Assembly (NCBI RefSeq): GCF_006007885.1
Contig: NZ_VCRO01000001.1
Span: forward strand, 1,178,001 to 1,242,000
Length of the DNA stretch: 64,000 nucleotides
Direction: 5' to 3'
Source: Alteribacter natronophilus
GTDB lineage: Bacteria > Bacillota > Bacilli > Bacillales > Salisediminibacteriaceae
The translations under genes were made by a program, and so were the position numbers. The notes below the pieces were generated by a model. That model had not been told where the DNA came from. It searched no databases and saw only the letters and a list, made by a program, of their open reading frames with translations. Positions within the stretch are counted from its first letter, which is position 1. Each line of letters starts with the position of its first letter. Below, piece after piece: positions 1 to 7,597 of the stretch.

Positions 1-876
1 ATTCATTTTGACTACAAGCTGGCGCTCAAGGCCATCGAAGGCGGTGCCGACAAGATCCGGATCAACCCGGGTAACATCGGACGCCGTGAAAAGGTGGAAG
101 CTGTCGTCAACGCAGCCAAGGAAAAGAAGATCCCGATCCGGATCGGTGTCAACGCCGGCTCACTCGAGAAACGGATCCTCGAAAAGTACGGCTATCCGAC
201 GGCTGACGGTATGGTGGAAAGTGCCCTTCACCATATTAAAATCCTTGAGGACCTGGACTTCCACGACATTATTGTCAGCATGAAGGCATCCGACGTGAAC
301 CTTGCAGTGGAAGCCTACGAAAAAGCGGCTCAGGCGTTCGACTACCCTCTTCATCTTGGTATTACCGAATCGGGTACACTTTTTGCCGGAACGGTTAAAA
401 GTTCCGCCGGCCTCGGGGTAATCCTGAACAAAGGGATCGGAAATACCATGCGAATCAGCCTCAGTGCCGACCCTGTTGAAGAGGTAAAAGTAGCCAAGGA
501 ACTCCTTAAGACTTTCGGTCTTGCAGCAAATGCAGCTACACTTATTTCATGCCCGACATGTGGACGGATTGAGATTGATCTCATCAGTATCGCCAATGAG
601 GTAGAGGAATACATTCAGCAGATTCATGCACCGATCAAAGTAAGTGTTCTCGGCTGCGCCGTTAACGGGCCGGGAGAGGCAAAAGAAGCAGACATCGGCA
701 TTGCCGGTGCGCGCGGAGAAGGCCTTCTCTTCCGTCACGGTGAAATTATCCGGAAAGTACCGGAGGAAATCATGGTCGACGAGCTGAAAAAGGAAATCGA
801 CAAGCTGGCAGAGGCACACTACGAGGAACAGCGCAAAAAAGAAGCAGAAGCAGCAGCGGAAAAGGCGAAACTTTAA
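1..876 (+). CDS. ispG: 4-hydroxy-3-methylbut-2-enyl diphosphate synthase IspG (5' end cut off)
   Basis: Reading frame open from the first base of the window to a TAA stop; the N-terminal part lies outside. IspG is a [4Fe-4S] enzyme of the methylerythritol phosphate pathway that converts methylerythritol cyclodiphosphate to hydroxymethylbutenyl diphosphate, the substrate of IspH, which is also encoded in this window at 19.6 kb. The C-terminal iron-sulfur domain is intact: SCPTCGR and [12 protein letters not shown] carry the three cluster cysteines and the glutamate expected of the family. It ends in a charged Glu/Ala/Lys-rich tail. About 291 residues are visible of a family length near 360-370. 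A strong terminator follows. The call is secure. Confidence 0.97.
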   Translation: MHFDYKLALKAIEGGADKIRINPGNIGRREKVEAVVNAAKEKKIPIRIGVNAGSLEKRILEKYGYPTADGMVESALHHIKILEDLDFHDIIVSMKASDVNLAVEAYEKAAQAFDYPLHLGITESGTLFAGTVKSSAGLGVILNKGIGNTMRISLSADPVEEVKVAKELLKTFGLAANAATLISCPTCGRIEIDLISIANEVEEYIQQIHAPIKVSVLGCAVNGPGEAKEADIGIAGARGEGLLFRHGEIIRKVPEEIMVDELKKEIDKLAEAHYEEQRKKEAEAAAEKAKL

Positions 877-931
877 GTAAAGAGCAGCCTCCCTATTCGG
901 CTGTCCGTGAAGCAGATTTTTTATGTAAAGG

Positions 932-972
932 GTGCCCCCGCAAGGCCAGAAGCCTCGGGGGCACTCTTTTTT
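932..972 (+). terminator. Rho-independent terminator after ispG
   Basis: A 9 bp GC-rich stem (GTGCCCCCG at 932-940 with CGGGGGCAC at 956-964) is followed by a T-rich run. It closes ispG and lies between the convergent genes ispG and yqfX. Confidence 0.9.
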
Positions 973-1026
973 GGTGCTATCCTGTGGAGCCATGTGAGGC
1001 TGCCGCTGAAACTTCAGTTCAGGCGG

Positions 1027-1440
1027 TTAGAAAAACGGTGACATAAACAGACTGATAATAATGGAGAAGGCACCGATACCAATCGCCGTATACCCGAGCG
1101 CTGCATGTCCTTTAGCCCGCGTGATAAAGCCGAGCACAATGGCCGCAGCACCAAGGATTACCGGCAGGAAGAAAAGACTGACAAGGGCAAGTGCCACACC
1201 AATAGCACCCATCCCTTTCCCGTCATCCTGCGAAGCCGTATCCTCGAAATCCGCTTCCCCATCGTCAGCTTCTCTGTTAAAAGAGCTGTCGGCAAGGCCC
1301 GGATTCGGAACGTACTCTGCAGAGGTTTCTTCCTTGTATTCATGGGCCTGGTCGGTTTCACGGTCGTAGTAACCGTGGTCCCGCTCCTCTTCCACAAGCC
1401 GCAAATCCGTACGCTCGTTACGTGGTTTGCGTTCGTCCAT
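1027..1440 (-). CDS. yqfX: YqfX-like small membrane protein (DUF4190 type)
   Basis: A 137-residue protein with a strongly charged, mostly acidic N-terminal half (about residues 1-75), then two hydrophobic segments (about 76-105 and 112-135) rich in Gly, Ala and Ile. This is a soluble tail plus a small C-terminal membrane anchor. The function is unknown. The position next to ispG is the same as yqfX in B. subtilis, which supports the name. I chose the ATG at 1440 because the AGGGGG ribosome-binding site sits 6 bases before it; an in-frame ATG seven codons upstream would lie in front of that site. Confidence 0.8.
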   Translation of the reverse strand: MDERKPRNERTDLRLVEEERDHGYYDRETDQAHEYKEETSAEYVPNPGLADSSFNREADDGEADFEDTASQDDGKGMGAIGVALALVSLFFLPVILGAAAIVLGFITRAKGHAALGYTAIGIGAFSIIISLFMSPFF

Positions 1441-1550
1441 GATCATCCCCCTCTTTTTCATCGGACGTAGGTTTAGTATGCGACACCAGCTGGGGTCTGA
1501 CCCGGTTTAAAGGTGTGTAAATAATGGAGAGAACGGAAGGTGAAGTATGT

Positions 1551-2126
1551 ATGACTAAGAAAAATACGTACAGATTCGGCATCGATATCGACGGAACAGT
1601 GACCGACCCGGCCACGTTTATTCCGGCAATCAATGAGCACTTTAACAAAACCCTTACTCTTGACGATATAACCCAGTACGACCTCAGCCGGGTGCTCGGC
1701 ATCAGCGGGGAGGACTTCTGGAAATGGATGCAGGAACACGAAGGCAATCTCTACGCCAATGCCGAGCTTGCATCCGAAGCGAAGAGAACACTCATGGAAT
1801 GGGAACGCAAGCACGAACTGTTTTACATCAGTGCACGGCATACCCGCTTTACCGATTTGACCAGGGACTGGTTCAACCAGAACGCCCTGCCTTACCACCA
1901 CATCGAGCTTCTCGGCCAGCACAATAAAATCGACGCAGTGAAAAATCACGACGTCGATGCCTTTTTTGAGGACAAACACGATAACGCCGTCGGGATCGCT
2001 GAAGAATGCAAAATTCCCGTTGTTCTCATGAACACTCCTTACAACCAGGACGCTGTGCCTGATTTGGTCCACCGCGTTGACAGCTGGCAGCAGGCCCGCG
2101 ACACTGTACGGCGCCTTTTTGGATAA
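1551..2126 (+). CDS. yqfW: HAD-superfamily 5'(3')-nucleotidase-like protein YqfW
   Basis: 191 residues. The motif FGIDIDGTVTDP puts the nucleophile and acid aspartates of a HAD phosphatase at residues 12 and 14. The later motif VDAFFEDKHDNA fits the metal-binding acidic motif of this superfamily. Length and sequence style fit the NT5C/YqfW family of putative 5' nucleotidases; the natural substrate is not known from sequence. The ATG at 1551 is preceded by GGAAGGTGA at good spacing, so an upstream in-frame ATG at 1524 is not favoured. It sits between yqfX and zur as in B. subtilis and has its own terminator. Confidence 0.88.
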   Translation: MTKKNTYRFGIDIDGTVTDPATFIPAINEHFNKTLTLDDITQYDLSRVLGISGEDFWKWMQEHEGNLYANAELASEAKRTLMEWERKHELFYISARHTRFTDLTRDWFNQNALPYHHIELLGQHNKIDAVKNHDVDAFFEDKHDNAVGIAEECKIPVVLMNTPYNQDAVPDLVHRVDSWQQARDTVRRLFG

Positions 2127-2133
2127 TCATTGG

Positions 2134-2160
2134 AAACGCCGCGATTGCGGCGTTTTTTTC
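2134..2160 (+). terminator. Rho-independent terminator after yqfW
   Basis: AAACGCCGC at 2134-2142, a GATT loop, GCGGCGTTT at 2147-2155, then more T residues. This is a compact perfect stem directly after the yqfW stop. Confidence 0.92.
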
Positions 2161-2191
2161 TTCGCTGGCCCCGAGGTGTATGCAGGCCTGT

Positions 2192-2660
2192 TGCATCACT
2201 TCGGCTCTTTTTCAATGCAATAATGCGACTGAACGCTCAGTCGCATCACTTTCCCTTCTCTTTTCCGCGTTCTAATACGATAAACGCATAATCGTATCAC
2301 TTCTCCTCCTCTTTTCCACGTTGTAATACGATTAACGCCCAATCACATCACCTCGCCCCCTTTTTTCAGCGGTATAATATGACTGAACGCTCAATCGCAT
2401 TACATTCCCTTCTCCTTTCCGCGTTATAATACGATAAACGCATAATCGTATCACTTCCCCTCCTCTTTTCCGCGTTTTAATACGATAAACGCATAATCGT
2501 ATCACTTCGCCTCCTTTTTTCAAGCGGTATAATACGACTGAACGCTCAATCGCATTACTTTTCCTCCTCTTTTCCACGTTCTGATACGATAAACGCCCAA
2601 TCACATCACTTCGCCTCCTTTTTTCAGCGTTATAATACGACTGAACGCTCAGTCGCAACC
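2192..2660. repeat. Minisatellite A: 51-52 bp tandem repeat with a hairpin in each unit
   Basis: Eight complete units begin at 2221, 2273, 2324, 2375, 2427, 2478, 2530 and 2582, with a partial unit on each side. Each unit has an inverted repeat (for example TAATACGAT with ATCGTATCA around an AAACGC core, or GCGACTGA-ACGC-TCAGTCGC) followed by a pyrimidine run ending in TTTTCCRCGTT or TTTTTTCAGCG. Stem arms come in two main sequence versions (TACGAT/ATCGTA and CGACTGA/TCAGTCG) while the spacer stays constant. The array fills the spacer between the convergent genes yqfW and zur. No plausible coding content. Function unknown. Confidence 0.9.
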
Positions 2661-2681
2661 CTGATAATTCCCACCAAACAC

Positions 2682-2713
2682 AAAAAACCGCCCTCCCCCA
2701 AGGGAAGAACGGT
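2682..2713 (-). terminator. Terminator after zur
   Basis: On the minus strand a stem beginning ACCG and ending CGGT (2687-2713, with some G-U pairs and a TTGG loop) runs into six T residues at 2682-2687. It ends the zinc operon and separates it from minisatellite A. Confidence 0.8.
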
Positions 2714-2734
2714 CCTCCTATAAAATACATCCGG

Positions 2735-3169
2735 CTACGCTTCAGCACCGCTGCGCTTTCCGCCGCACTCGCCGCAGTATCCGTAAACTTCAAATTTATG
2801 GCCCGTAATCGTAAACGAGTCATCCTCTTCTCCGATCGTATCCATCGGGCACGTATCGATGTGCTTTGTTTTCCCGCAGTCCACACAGATCAGGTGATGG
2901 TGATGATGATCGGTTGAGCATGCAAACCGGTACTTCTTTTCCCCTTCAAGCTCGGTTTCTTCAAGGATGCCGAGGTCGGCAAACAGACTCAGGTTACGGT
3001 AAATCGTGTCGTAGCTGAGGCCTGAATAGGTTCCCTGAAGCGCCTGAAGAACATCCTTCGCTGCAATGTAGCGCTTTTCCCTTGAGAAAAGACTGAGCAT
3101 ATCCTCACGTTTGTCAGTATGTTTGTACCCTTTCTCCTTCATTACATGTAATGCCTGTTCCAGGTTCAT
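2735..3169 (-). CDS. zur: Fur-family zinc uptake regulator Zur
   Basis: 144 residues, the normal Fur-family length. An N-terminal winged-helix DNA-binding domain (about residues 1-80) is followed by a dimerisation and metal domain. A run of five histidines (88-92) leads into CVDC (95/98), and YCGEC gives a second pair (132/135), the structural zinc site of Fur proteins. Zur in Bacillus represses zinc uptake when zinc is plentiful; PerR or Fur are the alternatives, but the gene lies directly downstream of zinc-type ABC permeases and in the yqfV (zur) position of B. subtilis. The start has GGAGG about 9 bases upstream. Being the last gene of the operon it likely controls its own transcription. 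Confidence 0.9.
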   Translation of the reverse strand: MNLEQALHVMKEKGYKHTDKREDMLSLFSREKRYIAAKDVLQALQGTYSGLSYDTIYRNLSLFADLGILEETELEGEKKYRFACSTDHHHHHLICVDCGKTKHIDTCPMDTIGEEDDSFTITGHKFEVYGYCGECGGKRSGAEA

Positions 3170-3190
3170 ACGTACATTCCTCCAATCAGG

Positions 3191-4027
3191 TTAAGCCAGT
3201 CCTTTTCTAAAACGTTTCAGTCCGGCACTCAGAATCAGAATAACAACTCCCGTAACGACAATCATCCCGCCTGTAGCCACGTTCAGATGATAGGAAAAAT
3301 AAATGCCGCCGATCATCGCCATCTGACCGAACAGAATACCGAGCACAACAACCTGCCGGAAACTTTTGGCCAGCTGGATACTCGCTGCCACAGGGAGCGT
3401 CACCATAGCGCCGACAAGCAGGATCCCCACAACCTTCATGCTCATGGAGATCACGAGGGCAATGAGAAGGGAAAAGAAAAAATTAATCCGGGTAACTTTC
3501 ATGCCGGACGTTTTGGCAAACTCCTGGTCAAATGAAATCGAGAGCAGCTCTTTGTAAAAAGCGAGAAGAATGATCAGAGCGACAATTCCCGTGCCAGCAA
3601 TAAAACCGAGATCACCGAGGGTTACCGTTACAATACTTCCGAAAAGATAATTATACCATTCATTGTAGGATCCGCCTGACATACTGATCAGAATGGCCCC
3701 GAGCCCCACTCCTGAAGACAGGATGATCGGAATTGCAAGCTCCTGAAAATGCTTGTAAATCTGACGAAGCTTCTCCACCAGAAGCGAACCGGCAAGGGAA
3801 AAGATCAGTCCTGTGTAAAGTGGATTGATCATACCCATCAGAATGGTGGTCTGACTGAGAAACACCCCCGCGGCAATACCTGTGAGAGTGATATGGGACA
3901 GCGCCTCGGAAATGATTGTTATTCGCCTGACCAGAAGGAACGCCCCGAGCAGCGGGCAGATGAAGCCGATAATCAGCCCGGCGATGATGCCCCGTTCCAG
4001 AAAGGTCAGCTGCTGTAAAAGTTCCAT
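3191..4027 (-). CDS. znuB: Zinc ABC transporter permease (ZnuB/AdcB family), second copy
   Basis: 278 residues, almost entirely hydrophobic, with about eight to nine membrane segments. The conserved ISEALSHITLTGIAAG stretch (about residues 39-54) is typical of ABC-3 family metal permeases, as is the later MKVVGILLVGAMVTLPVAA region. It is the second of two homologous permease genes in tandem with one ATPase, so the membrane part is probably a heterodimer. 18 bases separate it from the first permease and 21 from zur. Zinc is inferred from zur in the same operon; the family also includes manganese permeases. Confidence 0.9.
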   Translation of the reverse strand: MELLQQLTFLERGIIAGLIIGFICPLLGAFLLVRRITIISEALSHITLTGIAAGVFLSQTTILMGMINPLYTGLIFSLAGSLLVEKLRQIYKHFQELAIPIILSSGVGLGAILISMSGGSYNEWYNYLFGSIVTVTLGDLGFIAGTGIVALIILLAFYKELLSISFDQEFAKTSGMKVTRINFFFSLLIALVISMSMKVVGILLVGAMVTLPVAASIQLAKSFRQVVVLGILFGQMAMIGGIYFSYHLNVATGGMIVVTGVVILILSAGLKRFRKGLA

Positions 4028-4045
4028 TTATGTTCACACCTTCAT

Positions 4046-4876
4046 TCAGCCCCGTTTTCGGGTAAGCAGCACGACTGCAAGTAAAATAAATACATTGATC
4101 ATGACAATGGTTCCGCCTGGTGCCAAATTAAGGTGAAAGGCACTCACCAGACCGGTGATCACGGAAAACTGACCGAAAATAACCGAGTAGATAAACATCT
4201 GTTTAAATCCCTTTGCCAGCCTCATGGCAGCGGCAACGGGCAGGGTCATAAGCGAGGATACGAGAAGAATCCCGACGATCCGCATCGATGCGGCGATGAC
4301 GAGAGCCACCATGACAATAAAAAGAAAATGCAGAAACCGTCTCGGTATGCCGCTTACAACTGCCTGCTCTTCATCAAAACTGAGGTAGAACAGCTCCTTG
4401 TAAAACAGCACCAGCAGGATCGTTACCACAATAGTGATTCCGCCTATCAGATGAAAATCAGACTCTCGAACCGCAACGACGCTGCCGAAAAGATAATTGA
4501 ATAAGTCCGTATTAAACCCGTCGGCAAGACTGATAAAGACGACTCCGATACCGATACCCGCAGACAGGATGATCGGAATCGCGAGTTCCTTATAATACGT
4601 GTACACCGTTCTGAGACGCTCGATCATCAGCGCGCCGCCCACCGCAAAAACGGACCCCATGTATACCGGGTTGAGTCCGGCAAACATGGTGTAATGACGA
4701 CCAAGAAGAAGACTGAAGGCAATCCCCGATAACGTAATGTGCGACAGTGCATCCGCTATGAGCGACAGGCGTCTCACGACAAGAAAAACACCGAGAACAG
4801 GCGCAAGAAACCCTACCATGATGCCGGTATATAGTGCATACGTTAAAAAATCATACTGAAAAAAAACACTAATCAC
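4046..4876 (-). CDS. znuB: Zinc ABC transporter permease (ZnuB/AdcB family), first copy
   Basis: 276 residues from a GTG start. LIADALSHITLSGIAF and MRIVGILLVSSLMTLPVAAA match the conserved parts of its downstream neighbour, so this is a paralogue of the 3191-4027 gene. The GTG lies in the overlap CGTGATTAG with the ATPase stop and is 8 bases after GGAGG. An in-frame ATG further upstream would run through the histidine-rich tail of the ATPase gene in another frame and was rejected. The 8-base overlap implies translational coupling with the ATPase. Confidence 0.9.
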   Translation of the reverse strand: MISVFFQYDFLTYALYTGIMVGFLAPVLGVFLVVRRLSLIADALSHITLSGIAFSLLLGRHYTMFAGLNPVYMGSVFAVGGALMIERLRTVYTYYKELAIPIILSAGIGIGVVFISLADGFNTDLFNYLFGSVVAVRESDFHLIGGITIVVTILLVLFYKELFYLSFDEEQAVVSGIPRRFLHFLFIVMVALVIAASMRIVGILLVSSLMTLPVAAAMRLAKGFKQMFIYSVIFGQFSVITGLVSAFHLNLAPGGTIVMINVFILLAVVLLTRKRG

Positions 4877-5681
4877 GATGCTTACCTCCGTGATCATGGT
4901 CATGGCTGTGATCGTGAGGATGATCGTGATTGTGAGTAAGCACCTGAACATCGTGTCCGTACATACGTGACATCATGTCTTCTTCCTGCTCCTCGTACTC
5001 CTTCGTATCTCCGTGGAAGTGAAGATGCCTGTTCAGACAGGCCACGTCTGTCACATACTCTGTCATTGCCCCTACATCATGGGTTACGAGGATGAGGGTA
5101 ATTCCCTGATTTACATTCAGATCCTTGAGCATATCGTAAAAACGATTTACACTCTTGGCGTCCACACCCACCGTTGGTTCATCAAGAATGAGCAGTTTCG
5201 GCTTACTCACGAGGGCACGGGCAATAAAGACCCGCTGCTGCTGTCCGCCTGAGAGCTGACCGATATTCGCGTTCATATAGTCTTCCATTTCCACCTGCCT
5301 GATGGCGTTACGGACTTCTTCCTTATGTTTTTTCTTTAGAAAACGGAACAGCCCGACCTTCCCGTACAGGCCCATGGAGACAACCTCGAAAACCGTTGCA
5401 GGAAAACCGCTGTTAAAGCTGTTCGCTTTCTGGCTTACAAAGCCGATATCGCTCCAGCTGTCGAACCTGGCCAGCTTTTCCCCGAACAGCCGGATCTCTC
5501 CTTGATCCGGTTTCAGGAGTGAAAGAAGACATTTGATCAGGGTTGACTTTCCCGACCCATTGGGCCCGACCAGCCCCAGAAAGGAGCCTTCCTTTATCGT
5601 GAGGTTAATATCCTCAAGCACATTCTGTCCATTATAGGCAAAACTGAGATCTTTAATCTCAATTGCCGGCTTTTTATTCAT
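4869..5681 (-). CDS. znuC: Zinc ABC transporter ATPase with histidine-rich tail (ZnuC/AdcC)
   Basis: 270 residues. Walker A is GPNGSGKST (39-47), the ABC signature is LSGGQQQR, Walker B is LLILDEP, and the switch histidine lies in LVTHD. The last 21 residues contain eight histidines alternating with Asp, Asn, Pro and Ser (HNHDHPHDHSHDHDHGGKH), a likely cytosolic zinc-binding tail. It is the first gene of an operon with two permeases and zur. No substrate-binding protein gene is present here. The start is either ATG 5681 (chosen) or GTG 5690; neither has ideal spacing to AGAGGA. Confidence 0.9.
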   Translation of the reverse strand: MNKKPAIEIKDLSFAYNGQNVLEDINLTIKEGSFLGLVGPNGSGKSTLIKCLLSLLKPDQGEIRLFGEKLARFDSWSDIGFVSQKANSFNSGFPATVFEVVSMGLYGKVGLFRFLKKKHKEEVRNAIRQVEMEDYMNANIGQLSGGQQQRVFIARALVSKPKLLILDEPTVGVDAKSVNRFYDMLKDLNVNQGITLILVTHDVGAMTEYVTDVACLNRHLHFHGDTKEYEEQEEDMMSRMYGHDVQVLTHNHDHPHDHSHDHDHGGKHRD

Positions 5682-5819
5682 ACAGATCACGTTCCTCTGA
5701 CAACCGCGGGTTTCACACTACCCGGGCGGCTGCTTTCTTTAAAAGATCTCCGTGGAAACGCCTGTTGAGCTGCGTTTCCCGGCACCCATTAACCGGGGTT
5801 TCCCTGCTGTTTTCTGCGG

Positions 5820-5878
5820 CAGGAATCATTCCGATTTATACCTTATCCGAGTATACATGAGGCCCCTTTGTTTGTAAA
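5820..5878 (-). promoter_or_regulatory. Promoter of the zinc operon with a Zur-box-like palindrome
   Basis: On the minus strand TTTACA (5873-5878), a 17 bp spacer and TATACT (5850-5855) form a good sigma-A promoter. Just downstream is AAATCGGAATGATTCCT (5821-5837), containing the perfect palindrome GGAAT-G-ATTCC. Its left half agrees with the known Bacillus Zur box AAATCGTAATNATTACGA except for one base; the right half is weaker. The position near the expected transcript start suits repression. The promoter is seen; Zur binding is inferred. Confidence 0.65.
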
Positions 5879-5901
5879 CTGAGCAGTGCCGAACACGGTA
5901 T

Positions 5902-5930
5902 TTCTCTCCATCCCCCAAAGAGAGTATAAT
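5902..5930 (+). promoter_or_regulatory. Possible promoter of ppx-ppk
   Basis: A perfect TATAAT at 5925-5930, about 50 bases before the ppx start, is clear. The -35 position (TTCTCT at 5902-5907) matches the consensus poorly, so an activator or another start point is possible. Confidence 0.4.
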
Positions 5931-5981
5931 ACGGGTAAAGACTACGCCGGAAAAACTTGCCCGGCAGGGATGTGAATAGGT

Positions 5982-7511
5982 ATGAATCAGCAGACAGCCA
6001 TTATTGACCTGGGATCCAACTCAATCCGCCTTGTCATCTTCGAGATCAGCAGAAACGGCTGCTACCGTGAAATCCAGAACCTTAAAGTCGTTGCCCGCCT
6101 CAGCTCTCACATCGACAGTGAAGGTGCCCTTTCTCCTGAAGGGATCGGCATTATAAAGAAAACCCTCGACCGTTTCCGGGCAGTACTCAGGCAGTATAAA
6201 GTTACAGAAGTCCGCGGGGTAGCCACAGCTGCCGTCCGTAACGCCGCAAACCGTTCAGAAATTGAAAAACTGCTCGAAAAACAGGAAGGTATGGACTTCA
6301 GGGTCCTCTCCGACCGGGAAGAGGCATTCTACGGCTACCTTGCCATCGCAAACTCCACTGATATCAACGACGGAATAACGATCGATATCGGCGGGGGCAG
6401 CACGGAAATCACCGTGTTTCAAGACCGGAAAATGAAACATTTCCACAGCTTTCCCTTCGGTGCCCTGACACTGAAAAAGCGCTTTATAAAAGAAGATCGC
6501 CCAACTTCAGGCGAACTGAAGGAACTGAACCGATATCTAACCTCCTCTTTCCGCTCTTTCCCGTGGCTGAAGAAGGCTTCCCTCCCCCTTGTCGGGATCG
6601 GGGGGAGTGCCAGAAACATTGCCCTTGTGCATCAGAACGAGATTAATTATCCCCTGGCCGGACTTCACCAGTTTAAGATGAGCCCTGGAGAGGTGGACGG
6701 GGTTTTTTCAAGACTGAAAAAGCTCCCATTGAAAAAACGGCAGCAGGTCGACGGATTGTCAAAAGACCGTGCAGATATTATTCTTCCTGCCATTTACGTT
6801 ATTTCCTCTCTTCTTTCCTATACGGAAACAGAGAGTTACATTGTCAGCAGCAAAGGTCTTCGTGAAGGGGTCTTTTTCGAGTCCCTGTTAAAGGAAATGG
6901 AAACAGATCTTTTTCCGGATGTAACGGAGGAAAGCTTCTATCAGCTGAGCCAGGATTACAGCCTGGACGAAGGGCATCACCGGCACATTTCCATACTCGC
7001 AGCCTCTCTTTACCGCGGCATGATGAAAGCATCGCGGGAGGAGGTGTGCAGGGAGGATCTGCATCTCCTCCACCTTGCAGCAAGAGTGTTTTATATCGGC
7101 GAGGCTGTCCATCCTGAAGCCAGGTCCCAGCATACTTTCTATCTTCTCACCAACCAGTCCATTGACGGCCTATCCCATTCACGGAGGCTTGCTGTTGCCC
7201 TGATTGCTTCTTTTCGAAACCGTTCTCTTTTTAAACAGTACGCCGCCCCCTACAGAAACTGGGTCTCCAAAAGCGAGCTTTCCCGATATGAACAGCTCGG
7301 AGCCGTCCTTCGCCTTGCCTATGGCCTTGACCGTTCCAGGCTGCGTGCTGTATCTAATGTCAGCCTCATCCCGGGAGACCCAGGCAGGCTGACACTGCAG
7401 ATGGACACAGATAAGGAAGCCTACTTTGAAGAGTTTCATGCACAGAAATACAAAAAACATGTAGAACGCGCTTTCGGCAGAAAAATTGATATTTCGAGCA
7501 ATCGTCACTAA
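5982..7511 (+). CDS. ppx: Exopolyphosphatase (Ppx/GppA family)
   Basis: 509 residues. The N-terminal ASKHA-fold motif IIDLGSNSIRLVIF (about residues 7-20), DIGGGSTE (about 137) and GIGGSARN (about 210) are the phosphate-binding loops of the Ppx/GppA family. The C-terminal half resembles the helical HD-like domain of long Ppx proteins. The enzyme removes phosphate from polyphosphate ends or hydrolyses (p)ppGpp precursors; adjacency to ppk favours polyphosphate. ppx and ppk lie in the same direction with an 86-base spacer. This pair is not part of the conserved B. subtilis neighbourhood and interrupts the zur to nfo order. Confidence 0.93.
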   Translation: MNQQTAIIDLGSNSIRLVIFEISRNGCYREIQNLKVVARLSSHIDSEGALSPEGIGIIKKTLDRFRAVLRQYKVTEVRGVATAAVRNAANRSEIEKLLEKQEGMDFRVLSDREEAFYGYLAIANSTDINDGITIDIGGGSTEITVFQDRKMKHFHSFPFGALTLKKRFIKEDRPTSGELKELNRYLTSSFRSFPWLKKASLPLVGIGGSARNIALVHQNEINYPLAGLHQFKMSPGEVDGVFSRLKKLPLKKRQQVDGLSKDRADIILPAIYVISSLLSYTETESYIVSSKGLREGVFFESLLKEMETDLFPDVTEESFYQLSQDYSLDEGHHRHISILAASLYRGMMKASREEVCREDLHLLHLAARVFYIGEAVHPEARSQHTFYLLTNQSIDGLSHSRRLAVALIASFRNRSLFKQYAAPYRNWVSKSELSRYEQLGAVLRLAYGLDRSRLRAVSNVSLIPGDPGRLTLQMDTDKEAYFEEFHAQKYKKHVERAFGRKIDISSNRH

Positions 7512-7597
7512 TATTTCCATTCAGGACATGAAATTAACATCAGCTTTATATTCACCTGCTACACTGAACACAGTATTCGTTCAGGATGGTGATAACC

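Noticed and set aside
2221-2660. TAATACGACT in the array resembles the start of a T7-type phage promoter
   Set aside because: Only the first ten bases match and the rest diverges; it follows from the inverted repeat.
2192-2660. CRISPR array
   Set aside because: The stretches between the dyads are conserved, not unique spacers, and no cas genes are present. The same holds for 19041-19411.
2332-2886. Minus-strand 184-codon reading frame with periodic RLSVQSYY/EKRRRSDVIG-like blocks
   Set aside because: It reads through minisatellite A; periodicity comes from the 51 bp unit being a multiple of three. It overlaps zur and has no ribosome-binding site.
4877-4951. Longer N terminus of the first zinc permease
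   Set aside because: Would translate the His-tail DNA in another frame; the GTG with GGAGG at the stop overlap is far better.
5663-5860. 65-codon frame between znuC and ppx
   Set aside because: Overlaps the zinc promoter region and the znuC start; no ribosome-binding site.
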